From: Bacillota bacterium
Lineage (GTDB): Bacteria; Bacillota; Clostridia; Peptostreptococcales; Anaerovoracaceae
DNA: 9,152 bases
Direction: 5' to 3'
Assembly (NCBI GenBank): GCA_017515765.1
Contig: JAFWFF010000168.1
Location: 1-9,152, forward strand
In this document: piece after piece, positions 1-6,312 of the stretch
How the letters are laid out: every line of letters begins with the position of its first letter
Position numbering within the stretch: position 1 is the stretch's first letter
The notes under the pieces: generated by a model
The model's input: only the letters and a program-made list of their open reading frames with translations
The model's database searches: none
What the model was told of the DNA's origin: nothing
Translations under genes and position numbers: made by a program

Positions 1-140
1 AGCTGACAGGTTACTGGAAGGTCTACGGAGATGTGCAGAAGGCAGCGGACTGCTTTGCCAGATTCGACAGGTGCACCAAAGCCTACCGGGCTGCGCTGAG
101 CAGGGGAAGATCGCTGGAACAGCTGATAGTCAGATCATAA
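1..140 (+). CDS. C-terminal end of an unrecognised protein (partial)
   Basis: A plus-strand frame is open from the window edge to a TAA at 138-140, giving 45 visible residues that begin LTGYWKVYGD and end SLEQLIVRS. The fragment is basic and probably helical, with aromatic residues near its start and two cysteines (in DCFAR and DRCTK). I do not recognise the family. The case for a real gene is that the frame ends 36 nt before a strong plus-strand hairpin terminator and that the composition looks like protein. The start lies outside the window, so length and function are unknown. It is convergent with the minus-strand cluster ending at 227. Confidence 0.6.
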   Translation, partial: LTGYWKVYGDVQKAADCFARFDRCTKAYRAALSRGRSLEQLIVRS

Positions 141-170
141 TCTTTCTGTTTCCCATAAACATACCCATAA

Positions 171-211
171 GCAAAGGCGCGCGCCGAGGGGCCGGCGCGC
201 GCTTTTGTTTT
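171..211 (+). terminator. Strong intrinsic terminator between convergent genes
   Basis: A perfect 10-bp GC stem is formed by GCGCGCGCCG (177-186) and CGGCGCGCGC (193-202) with a 6-nt loop. TTTTGTTTT follows on the plus strand from 203. Upstream AAAG can extend the stem. It terminates the plus-strand gene ending at 140. On the minus strand the hairpin is followed only by CTTTGCTT, so termination of the cluster from the other side is plausible but weaker. Confidence 0.85.
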
Positions 212-226
212 ATCTGCTTTTGATCT

Positions 227-1102
227 CTACAGCCTGGTTATCGGGCAGGTCAGGCATGTCGGGCCGCCTGTCCCCTTGTATGAGACTTCAGGGCCTTCAT
301 AAGTCGTGACGTCAACGCCTGCCGCGCGCATCTTCTCGACGATGTCGGGGTTGCCCGCGATCGTTATGACCTTGCCGGGAGCTACGGCGAGCACGTTGGA
401 ACCGAGATAGTCGTATTCCTTGTCATTGCACTCGATAAGCTGTATCCCGCGCTCGATCAGGAGTTCCCTGAAGAATACCGGCATGTATTTGGAGTAGACG
501 ACAGCCTTGTCGGTGTCGACCAGGCTGATGATGCTCATGAGGTGCAGGCAGCAGTCCTCACCGTCGCCGTGAGGCATCGGTACGATTATGTACTCGTCGA
601 TGATGTCTTTGGTCAGTTCCTTAAACTGGCGGATGCCTTCGTCGTTGGTCCTGTAGCCTCTGCCGATCGCGACCGTGCGCTCGTCGAGCCACACCACGTC
701 GCCGCCCTCCATCTTGCCGGGCTTCTCTATCACTCCGAGCGTCGGGACGCCGATGCTCTCGAGATAGGCTCTCGTAGCCATCCACTCGCGGCCGCGAAGA
801 GCTTTGCCCATCGGGAAGTAGATCGCGCCCTTCTTCGTGATCTTAAGCGGGTCGTGGGTGTAGATGGAATCGAGGCCCGTGCGGTCATCCTCGGGCAGAT
901 AATAGACGTTCGGGACGTTTTCCTTTATGAACTTTTCGAAGACCGCGTACTCCTCCAGGACTTTCTCATAGTCCGGGCACCCGAAATACTTGAACTCCTC
1001 CCAGGTCTTCTCCAGATTCTCCTGGCTGATGAAGGCCTGCTCGGGCTTTTTCAGAAGGATCGACTCGATCTTTCCGACCATTGACTGACATCCGTAATTC
1101 AT
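227..1102 (-). CDS. Amidinotransferase/dimethylargininase-fold hydrolase (divergent paralogue)
   Basis: This 291-residue protein belongs to the guanidine-modifying (pentein-fold) superfamily that includes dimethylarginine dimethylaminohydrolase and arginine deiminase. Visible family marks are THDP with Asp84, MEGGDVVW with Glu132, the catalytic His187 in CLHLMS, and the nucleophile Cys283 in GGPTCLTCP near the C terminus. The family hydrolyses or transfers guanidino groups through a Cys-His-Glu/Asp set. Which guanidino substrate it uses cannot be told. It resembles the long form annotated as dimethylargininase-related protein more than true dimethylargininase. The start at 1102 is chosen because GGGAGGAG lies just upstream. 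The frame stays open to 1159 but would translate the hairpin at 1125-1144. It is the last gene of the cluster. Extra cysteines 184, 185 and 286 sit next to the active-site residues. Confidence 0.85.
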   Translation of the reverse strand: MNYGCQSMVGKIESILLKKPEQAFISQENLEKTWEEFKYFGCPDYEKVLEEYAVFEKFIKENVPNVYYLPEDDRTGLDSIYTHDPLKITKKGAIYFPMGKALRGREWMATRAYLESIGVPTLGVIEKPGKMEGGDVVWLDERTVAIGRGYRTNDEGIRQFKELTKDIIDEYIIVPMPHGDGEDCCLHLMSIISLVDTDKAVVYSKYMPVFFRELLIERGIQLIECNDKEYDYLGSNVLAVAPGKVITIAGNPDIVEKMRAAGVDVTTYEGPEVSYKGTGGPTCLTCPITRL

Positions 1103-1105
1103 GTT

Positions 1106-1113
1106 CTCCTCCC
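1106..1113 (-). promoter_or_regulatory. Ribosome binding site deciding the start at 1102
   Basis: GGGAGGAG on the minus strand sits 3 nt from the ATG at 1100-1102 (5 nt from its GGAGG core). It supports this internal ATG over ATGs further upstream that fall in or before the hairpin. Confidence 0.8.
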
Positions 1114-1120
1114 GGTGATC

Positions 1121-1144
1121 AAAAGGCCCGGCCTCGGCCGGGCC
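1121..1144 (-). terminator. Intergenic hairpin with short T-run (terminator or attenuator)
   Basis: GGCCCGGCC (1125-1133) and GGCCGGGCC (1136-1144) form a perfect 9-bp inverted repeat around TC; in RNA the loop will be wider. On the minus strand it is followed directly by TTTT. It begins about 20 nt after the aminotransferase stop (1164) and ends about 20 nt before the start of the last gene. That gene would therefore depend on read-through or RNA processing. The T-run is short, so termination may be partial. Confidence 0.65.
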
Positions 1145-1163
1145 ATGCATGTTTCCCAATACA

Positions 1164-2330
1164 CTATTTGCTGAAGATAGCCATCTTCTCGATGCGGTCG
1201 AACGCCTCCTTAAGCTCAGGCACCTTTACCGTGCAGGCTATCCTGAGGAAGCCTTCTCCGCAATTTCCGAACGCGTCGCCCGGAAGCATCAGGACGTGTG
1301 CCTCTTTCAGGATCTCGTCCGCGACCTGGACCGACGTGAGGCCGGTGTCTTTGATGTTGATGAAGAGATAGAAGCTTCCCTTAGGCGGCGTAAGTACGTG
1401 CATGTTGGGGATCTTGTTGATCCTCTCGGCAGCGTATTCCACGCGCTTTCTGAACTCGGCTATGATGGGCGGCTGGACCTCGTTCCTGTGCTCCAGCGCG
1501 CAGATCGCGGCTCTCTGTGAGATCGAAGGAGCCGTGAACACGACGTTCTCGTTGATCTGCTGGATCGTCTTGATGATGTATTCCGGAGCGACCACGTTTC
1601 CGATCCTCCAGCCCGTCATCACATAGTTCTTGGAGAAGCTGTTGATGGTTATGGTCCTCTCCTTCATGCCGGGGATGGTGGCGAAGGGGATGAACTCGTG
1701 CTGGAAGCTGAACGCGGTGTAGATCTCGTCGGAGATGACTATCAGGTCATATTTCTCGGCGATGCGGGCGATCTCCTTCATCGTCTCGTAGGTCAGGCAG
1801 TTTCCTGTCGGGTTGGACGGCGAGTTGATGATGATCGCCTTGGTGCGCTCGTTGATCAGGCTTTCGAGCCTTTCGGTATTGACCTGGAAGTCCTCTTCCT
1901 CAAGCGTCGGGAGCTCTACGGGGATACCTCTCGCAAGCTCCACCTGCTGGGGATACGGAGTGAAGAACGGCGCCTGGAGGATGACCTCGTCTCCGTCGTC
2001 GATGATGGCTTCGAGGGCGAGATACATACCGAGGCAGCCGGACGCGCAGACGAAGATCTCCTCGTCGACGACGTCCATGTCGAACTCTTCTTTATAGTAT
2101 TTGCAGATCGCGGCGCGGAGCTCGGGATCCCCCCTGAAGTCGGTGTATTTGGTGTGGCCGAGCTTGGCGTCGGCAAAGGCTTTGTCGATGATCAGGTCCG
2201 GAGTGATGATGTCCGGGTCGCCCAGGCTGAGATTGATCACGTCGTTGAAGGTCTTGGCCATCTCGTCGGACGCGCCCATCGCGGTCTGCTGGTTCTTCCA
2301 GTATCTCTTGGCTATGAATCTGTGCTTCAT
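1164..2330 (-). CDS. PLP-dependent aminotransferase, class I/II (first copy)
   Basis: This 388-residue fold-type I aminotransferase resembles the aspartate/aromatic aminotransferase I-gamma group. Visible residues are NLSLGDPD near the N terminus (35-40), SPSNPTG with Asn173, ISDEIY with Asp201 and Tyr204, the Schiff-base lysine Lys234 in SFSKNYVMTGWRIG, and the substrate-carboxylate arginine Arg363 in GEGFLRIA. It should move the amino group from an amino acid to a 2-oxo acid in the cytoplasm. Specificity is not readable. The start at 2330 has AGGAGG 7 nt upstream. It begins 20 nt after the dehydrogenase gene ends, so the two are almost surely co-transcribed and may act in sequence. It is a clear paralogue of the aminotransferase at 4883-6043. 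Confidence 0.93.
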   Translation of the reverse strand: MKHRFIAKRYWKNQQTAMGASDEMAKTFNDVINLSLGDPDIITPDLIIDKAFADAKLGHTKYTDFRGDPELRAAICKYYKEEFDMDVVDEEIFVCASGCLGMYLALEAIIDDGDEVILQAPFFTPYPQQVELARGIPVELPTLEEEDFQVNTERLESLINERTKAIIINSPSNPTGNCLTYETMKEIARIAEKYDLIVISDEIYTAFSFQHEFIPFATIPGMKERTITINSFSKNYVMTGWRIGNVVAPEYIIKTIQQINENVVFTAPSISQRAAICALEHRNEVQPPIIAEFRKRVEYAAERINKIPNMHVLTPPKGSFYLFINIKDTGLTSVQVADEILKEAHVLMLPGDAFGNCGEGFLRIACTVKVPELKEAFDRIEKMAIFSK

Positions 2331-2350
2331 TCTGTTGCCTCCTGTCCGCG

Positions 2351-3283
2351 CTATGCTTCAAGCGCTTTCTTGATCGAGTTTATCGAGAAGATGATGGAGT
2401 TGTCGTTCGCCTGCTCGGAATAGAATCCGATGTGCGGCGTGGCGACCACGTTCGGAAGGGCTGCGAGCTTGAGATCCATATCCGCGGGCGGCTCGTGGTC
2501 GTAGACGTCGACCGCGGCTCCGCCAAGTTTTCCGCTCGTCAGCGCTTCGTAAAGGTCGTCCGTGTTCACGAGCTCCGCTCTCGCCACATTCACGAGCAAA
2601 GCCCCGTCCTTCATGGAATCAAAGTATTTCTTATCTATCATGCGGGTGTTCTCGGGTGTCACCAGCATGTGCAGTGTCACTATGTCGGACTCTTTGAAGA
2701 GGTCCTCCATGGACTTGTATTCGATGTTGTATTTGTCTTTGAGGTACTGGCTCTCAAATATGTCGCAGGCTATCACCTTTGCGCCGAGGCCGATGAACTT
2801 CTCGGCGACGAGGCGGCCGATGCTTCCCGTACCGGCTACTCCGACGGTGGATCCAGCTATCTCGCGGCCCATAAGGCCGTCCTGGTTCCAGCTTCCGGAC
2901 GTCACGACTTTGTTGGCGGGCAGGATGTTCCTGGCGAGCGTCAAAGCCATCGCGACGCCGAACTCCGCGACCGCGTTGCTTCCGTAGCCGACGATGTTGC
3001 AGACTTTGATGCCTTTGGATTCTGCATAGGCGACGTCGACAAAATTGCTGACGCCTGTTCCGGCGAACTGCAGGATCTTAAGGTTCGGCAGTTTGTCCAG
3101 CATTTCATTGGTGAACTGCATGAGCGCGAAAACGATGATATCAGCGTCGCCTGCGCGCCTTATCACCTCATCCTCCGTCTCGGGAACTCCGGTATATACG
3201 GCCACTTCGCCCAGCTCTTTCGCGGGCTCAAGAAGTTCGGGCTTTTCGATGAATACCCCCATATCGATCATGCATATCTTCAT
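2351..3283 (-). CDS. D-2-hydroxyacid dehydrogenase (NAD-dependent)
   Basis: This 310-residue protein belongs to the D-isomer-specific 2-hydroxyacid dehydrogenase family. It has the Rossmann loop GTGSIG (151-156), an acidic residue Asp174 after the second strand that suggests NAD rather than NADP, and the catalytic set Arg235 (VNVARAE), Glu264 (YDHEPP) and His284 (TPHIGF). The family interconverts 2-oxo acids and D-2-hydroxy acids; members include phosphoglycerate, lactate and hydroxyisocaproate dehydrogenases. With an aminotransferase 20 nt downstream, the likely role is reduction of a 2-oxo acid made by transamination (inference). The start at 3283 has AAAGG 7 nt upstream. A longer reading to 3361 would translate the terminator hairpin and was rejected. 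Confidence 0.9.
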   Translation of the reverse strand: MKICMIDMGVFIEKPELLEPAKELGEVAVYTGVPETEDEVIRRAGDADIIVFALMQFTNEMLDKLPNLKILQFAGTGVSNFVDVAYAESKGIKVCNIVGYGSNAVAEFGVAMALTLARNILPANKVVTSGSWNQDGLMGREIAGSTVGVAGTGSIGRLVAEKFIGLGAKVIACDIFESQYLKDKYNIEYKSMEDLFKESDIVTLHMLVTPENTRMIDKKYFDSMKDGALLVNVARAELVNTDDLYEALTSGKLGGAAVDVYDHEPPADMDLKLAALPNVVATPHIGFYSEQANDNSIIFSINSIKKALEA

Positions 3284-3290
3284 TGGTTTG

Positions 3291-3296
3291 CCTTTC
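3291..3296 (-). promoter_or_regulatory. Ribosome binding site deciding the dehydrogenase start
   Basis: GAAAGG on the minus strand lies 7 nt before the ATG at 3281-3283. It favours this start, which opens the family-typical first beta strand (MKICMIDMGVF). Confidence 0.6.
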
Positions 3297-3316
3297 TGTA
3301 TCAACTGGATCATTTG

Positions 3317-3352
3317 AAAAAACACGTCCCGGGACGCGGTGCCCCGGGACGT
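3317..3352 (-). terminator. Intrinsic terminator after the symporter gene
   Basis: ACGTCCCGGG (3324-3333) and CCCGGGACGT (3343-3352) form a perfect 10-bp stem with a 9-nt loop. On the minus strand it is followed by G and six T's (3317-3322). It begins 12 nt after the symporter stop and its T-run ends about 33 nt before the dehydrogenase start. No promoter is visible in that gap, so the dehydrogenase probably relies on read-through. Confidence 0.85.
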
Positions 3353-3364
3353 CCGGATCAATAA

Positions 3365-4816
3365 CTATTTGTCAGCTCCTGCTCTTGCTTCAGCTTCGAA
3401 CTGCTCAGGGGTCTTTTTGTCCTTTACGAGGAGCGAACCCAGGATCAGAGCCGCGAGGGAGATGATCATTCCGAGGAAGAGCGGGTCTCCGAGCCATACG
3501 TCATAACCCTTGGTCAGGTAGATGATCGCGGTCACCAGGAAGCCCAGGATGATGCTGGCGCTGACGCCGAAGCTTGAAGTCTGCTTACGGAAGAACAGCG
3601 CGGCGAACATCGACGGGAAGGTCGCAGGTGCGAGCACGGAGAATACCATGTACAGGAAGTCGAACAGGCTCGTGATGCCGAGGGCGATGATGATGCCTAT
3701 GATACCGAATACGATGGTCATGATCGGAAGTGCCTTCTGGATCGTCTTGTCCTTCAGGCCCGGGTTGATGACGCGGCCGATATCATACATGACATGGGTC
3801 GTGCCCAGGATCAGGAAGGAGTCGAAGGAGGACATTACCGCAGCGATGATGCCCGCGATGACCAGGCCTCTGAGACCGATCGGGAAGTAGTTCAGGATGA
3901 ACTGCGGGAGTACGGAGTTTCCGCTCTCGATGCCGGGGAGCAGTACGCGGGTAGCACCGCCGATGATGATCAGGGCGATGCCCATCCAGTAACCGATACC
4001 GCCGGAAACGATGAAGGAGAACTTAGCCGACTTGGAGTCTCTGGCTGCCAGAGCTCTCTGAGGCATGGTCGGATCTCCGGGGGAGCAGAAGAAGTAGGAC
4101 AGCATCATGGCGATCATGCCAGAGGTGACGCTTACCGCGAACGGGTTGGTGAAGGAAAGTCCCTCAGCCTGGAATGTGGACTCGATGGCCGCTACTCCTC
4201 CGTCGACCTGCGACAGAGCGAAGAACGGAGCAAAGATGAACACGCCCAGGAACATGATCAGGAACTGGATCACGTCTGTCCATACGACGGCGTACATGCC
4301 GCCCAGCGATGTGTAGGCGATAGCGATGGCCGCCGCTACGATTGTTACGATGACGATGCTGTTTTCAGGCAGGCCGAAGCAGTTGATGATAACGGTCCTG
4401 AGGCCTGCGATGTTGATCGCTACCATGGCGATCGCGTAGAAGGTAACGATGATGGCGATGGATACGCGGGCGACCTTGCCGTATTTCAGGTTGATCATCT
4501 CCGCCAGGCTTCGGGTGTTGGTCTCCCTTACCTTCGGGGCGATGAGTCCCATGACGATAAGACCTGTGGCGAAGCCGAAGTACATCCACGGTACGGTGCT
4601 GGTGGCGCCGCTGTTGTACGCGGTACCTACAGCGCCCATGGTCATTCCGGAACCTACCATTGTAGCCACGATGGTTCCGATAAGAGCCAGTTTGCCGAAG
4701 CGCTTTCCGCCGAGGATGAAGTCATCCATCGTCTGGACTTTGCCCTTGGCGAAGATGCCGACGACGATAAGGCCGGCGAGATAGGCCAGAACGATTATCC
4801 AGTCTAAAGCTCTCAT
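3365..4816 (-). CDS. Sodium:solute symporter (SSS family)
   Basis: This 483-residue, very hydrophobic membrane protein fits the sodium:solute symporter family (LeuT fold, usually about 13 transmembrane helices), near the PutP/PanF type. Visible marks are the family signature YTSLGGMYAVVWTDVIQ (168-184), GSGMTMG in the first part (55-61), DPTMPQRALAARD (248-260), and AAVMSSFDS (325-333), whose serines match the sodium-site segment of the family. The C-terminal tail after KDKKT is cytoplasmic and charged. It should import a small organic solute with sodium. Its central place among amidinohydrolases and aminotransferases suggests an amino acid or guanidino compound, which is inference. AAAGGAG lies 6 nt before the ATG. 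It starts 66 nt after the upstream aminotransferase. Confidence 0.93.
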   Translation of the reverse strand: MRALDWIIVLAYLAGLIVVGIFAKGKVQTMDDFILGGKRFGKLALIGTIVATMVGSGMTMGAVGTAYNSGATSTVPWMYFGFATGLIVMGLIAPKVRETNTRSLAEMINLKYGKVARVSIAIIVTFYAIAMVAINIAGLRTVIINCFGLPENSIVIVTIVAAAIAIAYTSLGGMYAVVWTDVIQFLIMFLGVFIFAPFFALSQVDGGVAAIESTFQAEGLSFTNPFAVSVTSGMIAMMLSYFFCSPGDPTMPQRALAARDSKSAKFSFIVSGGIGYWMGIALIIIGGATRVLLPGIESGNSVLPQFILNYFPIGLRGLVIAGIIAAVMSSFDSFLILGTTHVMYDIGRVINPGLKDKTIQKALPIMTIVFGIIGIIIALGITSLFDFLYMVFSVLAPATFPSMFAALFFRKQTSSFGVSASIILGFLVTAIIYLTKGYDVWLGDPLFLGMIISLAALILGSLLVKDKKTPEQFEAEARAGADK

Positions 4817-4840
4817 AAATAACTCCTTTCTTCTTTGATC

Positions 4841-4856
4841 AAACGGGTTTGATAAC
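4841..4856 (-). repeat. Small hairpin / TTTGATCAAA palindrome before the symporter
   Basis: The 66-nt gap ahead of the symporter contains the 10-bp palindrome TTTGATCAAA and, overlapping it, ATCAAA and TTTGAT separated by CCCG, able to form a 6-bp AT-rich stem. No T-run follows, so it is not a terminator. It lies just upstream of the ribosome binding site and resembles the TTTTGATCAC motif in other leaders of this cluster. Coordinates are approximate within a few bases. Confidence 0.4.
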
Positions 4857-4882
4857 GGTCGATAAACGATAGGTGATAATTG

Positions 4883-6043
4883 CTATTTGAATATATCCAT
4901 CTTCTCGAGCCTGTCGAAGGCCTCCTTCAGTACCTCGACCGACACGGTGCAGCAGATCCGGATATATCCTTCCCCGGCCTTGCCGAAGCCGTCGCCCGGC
5001 AGGACCAGAACTTTTGCTTCATCAAGGATCTTGTCCCACATGTCCATGGAGCTGATCCCGGTCTCCCGGATGTCAGCGAAGATGTAGAACGTACCTTCGG
5101 GATAGAAACATTTCACGTGGTTCAGTTTGCTTATGCGCTCGTAGGCGTAGAGCATCCTCTTCTGATACTCCGCCCTGAGTCCCTCCTGGATCTCCTTGCG
5201 GCGGCGCAGCGCGTAGAGGCCGAACCTCTGTGAGAACGAGCAGATCGTGAACGTGACTCCTCCGCAGACGTTGAGCGCAGCATCTATGATGTCGGAACGC
5301 GCGATGATGTGCCCGAGCCTGACGCCCGTGGCCGAGAGGTCCTTGGAATAGCTGTATACCGTGATGACTCTGTTCGGTCTCTCCTCATAGGTGCAGAGAG
5401 GCATTTTGTTGTCCGTGTAGTTCAGAGCGCCGTAGATGTCGTCAGCGATGACCTGGAAGTCGTATTTCTCGGCGAGGTCCATGATCGCCTGTAGGTTCTC
5501 GCGGCTGTAGACCTTGCCGCTCGGGTTGCAGGGCGAGTTCACGATGATGGCTTTGGTCCTGGAATTGACCAGTTTCTCGAGCTCTTCCACTTCGACGTCA
5601 AAACGCTTGTCGGCAGGCGCGTTGTAGACTACGAGCTTGCCCTCGGCCATCTCGACCTGGTCCTTATAGTAGGTGTAGTACGGCGCGATGGCGATGACTT
5701 CGTCGCCGGGGTCGAGGATCGTCTGCATGACTACATAAAGGGCGTGGGTGCCGCCGGCGGTGATCAGAAGCTCGTTCATCGCCACATCGACTCCGTAGTC
5801 CTCTTTGTACATTTTGATCGTTTCTTCCCTGAGTTCGGGGTCGCCGTAATACTCGGTATAGCGCGTGTGGCCGGCCAGGGCGTCGCGATACATGAGGTCG
5901 AGGCAGGTCTTGTCGGCAGGATAGTCAGGGTCGCCGACGCTGAGGTTGATAATATCGTCGTAACGCTTCGCCATCTCATCCGTGCGGCTGAGCGGCGGAA
6001 GCTCGTATTCCCAGTGTTTTTTGGCAATATACGGATTCTTCAT
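4883..6043 (-). CDS. PLP-dependent aminotransferase, class I/II (second copy)
   Basis: This 386-residue fold-type I aminotransferase has NLSVGDPD (33-40), NSPCNPSG with Asn173, IADDIY with Asp201, Lys234 in SYSKDLSATGVRLG, and Arg362 in GEGYIRIC. It shares length, N-terminal pattern (IAK..W) and exact positions of Asn173, Asp201 and Lys234 with the copy at 1164-2330. It differs around the PLP lysine: VRLG replaces WRIG and the MTG becomes ATG. That suggests a different substrate from its paralogue. AAAGGGG lies 7 nt before the ATG. It is the first gene behind its own promoter and long leader, and the symporter follows 66 nt downstream, so the two are likely co-transcribed. Its amino donor is unknown. 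Confidence 0.93.
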   Translation of the reverse strand: MKNPYIAKKHWEYELPPLSRTDEMAKRYDDIINLSVGDPDYPADKTCLDLMYRDALAGHTRYTEYYGDPELREETIKMYKEDYGVDVAMNELLITAGGTHALYVVMQTILDPGDEVIAIAPYYTYYKDQVEMAEGKLVVYNAPADKRFDVEVEELEKLVNSRTKAIIVNSPCNPSGKVYSRENLQAIMDLAEKYDFQVIADDIYGALNYTDNKMPLCTYEERPNRVITVYSYSKDLSATGVRLGHIIARSDIIDAALNVCGGVTFTICSFSQRFGLYALRRRKEIQEGLRAEYQKRMLYAYERISKLNHVKCFYPEGTFYIFADIRETGISSMDMWDKILDEAKVLVLPGDGFGKAGEGYIRICCTVSVEVLKEAFDRLEKMDIFK

Positions 6044-6060
6044 AGCTTTTCCCCTTTTAT

Positions 6061-6114
6061 GAGATCAAAAGTGATCAAAACCGCGGGCTCAGCCCGCTTG
6101 TCTGTATTGATCTC
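6061..6114 (-). promoter_or_regulatory. Leader hairpin with T-run: possible attenuator
   Basis: GCGGGCT (6083-6089) and AGCCCGC (6091-6097) form a GC stem. On the minus strand it is followed by GGTTTTGATCACTTTTGATC. An outer 8-bp inverted repeat, GAGATCAA (6061-6068) with TTGATCTC (6107-6114), encloses it and would compete for the second TTTTGATC copy. The hairpin sits in the leader of the second aminotransferase, about 35 nt before its start codon, where a conditional terminator would act. No known riboswitch class was recognised in the leader. Confidence 0.5.
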
Positions 6115-6121
6115 TCCATGA

Positions 6122-6202
6122 TTAACAGCGAAAAAACTTGTTTATTCCGGACGACAGGTTTAACAGCAGATCAGCCAGGGTGCAGATGCGGCAGATGTAC
6201 AT
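6122..6202 (-). CDS. Possible 26-residue leader ORF
   Basis: Within the leader of the second aminotransferase an ATG at 6200-6202 opens 26 codons ending TAA at 6122-6124. The product starts MYICRICTLAD and ends NKFFRC, with three cysteines, two CGC arginines and a leucine cluster. A weak GGTAAAG lies 7 nt upstream. The ATG is about 20 nt after the predicted transcript start and the stop is about 25 nt before the hairpin at 6083-6097, a spacing compatible with a regulatory leader peptide. An ORF this short can easily occur by chance. Confidence 0.25.
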   Translation of the reverse strand: MYICRICTLADLLLNLSSGINKFFRC

Positions 6203-6230
6203 TGGTTCTTTACCGCTTTAACGTACTTTC

Positions 6231-6261
6231 ATTATATCAGTAAACCGCCGAAAATAAACAA
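6231..6261 (-). promoter_or_regulatory. Extended -10 promoter for the second gene of the cluster
   Basis: On the minus strand TATAAT (6231-6236) is preceded by TG plus one base (6237-6239), an extended -10. TTGTTT (6256-6261) is a fair -35 at a long 19-nt spacing. The transcript would begin near 6224, leaving a leader of about 180 nt before the aminotransferase at 6043. Confidence 0.65.
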
Positions 6262-6299
6262 AAATATAAATATGCAGGCGTGCATAAAGATGCACGCCT
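6250..6299 (-). terminator. Intrinsic terminator after ddaH
   Basis: AGGCGTGCAT (6276-6285) and ATGCACGCCT (6290-6299) form a perfect 10-bp stem with a 4-nt loop, 13 nt after the ddaH stop. On the minus strand an AT-rich tail with runs of T follows (GCATATTTATATTTTTG). It separates ddaH from the rest of the cluster, which has its own promoter just beyond. Confidence 0.8.
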
Positions 6300-6312
6300 A
6301 CACGGGCTGTGC

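Noticed and set aside
1103..1159. N-terminal extension of the last hydrolase to an ATG at 1159
   Set aside because: It would translate the intergenic hairpin; the ATG at 1102 has GGGAGGAG directly upstream and begins where family similarity starts.
1698..2423. Plus-strand open frame of 241 codons opposite the first aminotransferase
   Set aside because: Valine/aspartate-rich shadow without domain marks or ribosome binding site.
3284..3361. N-terminal extension of the dehydrogenase to 3361
   Set aside because: It would translate the terminator hairpin 3324-3352 and its T-run; the ATG at 3283 starts the first family beta strand.
2432..3364. Plus-strand open frame of 310 codons opposite the dehydrogenase
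   Set aside because: No recognisable motif, no ribosome binding site, and fully antisense to a well-marked dehydrogenase.
3794..4807. Plus-strand open frame of 337 codons opposite the symporter
   Set aside because: Its product is an unbroken mix of Asp, His, Gly and Arg with no domain, and the opposite strand carries a clear family protein with its own ribosome binding site. It is a codon-bias shadow.
6061..6080. FNR-type box (TTGAT-N4-ATCAA) in the leader
   Set aside because: The two TTTTGATC copies are direct repeats rather than the inverted pair an FNR site needs, and they lie downstream of the promoter.
6104..6224. Guanidine riboswitch in the leader of the second aminotransferase
   Set aside because: Attractive from context, but I could not find the conserved core sequences or paired ACGR-loop hairpins of the known guanidine classes.
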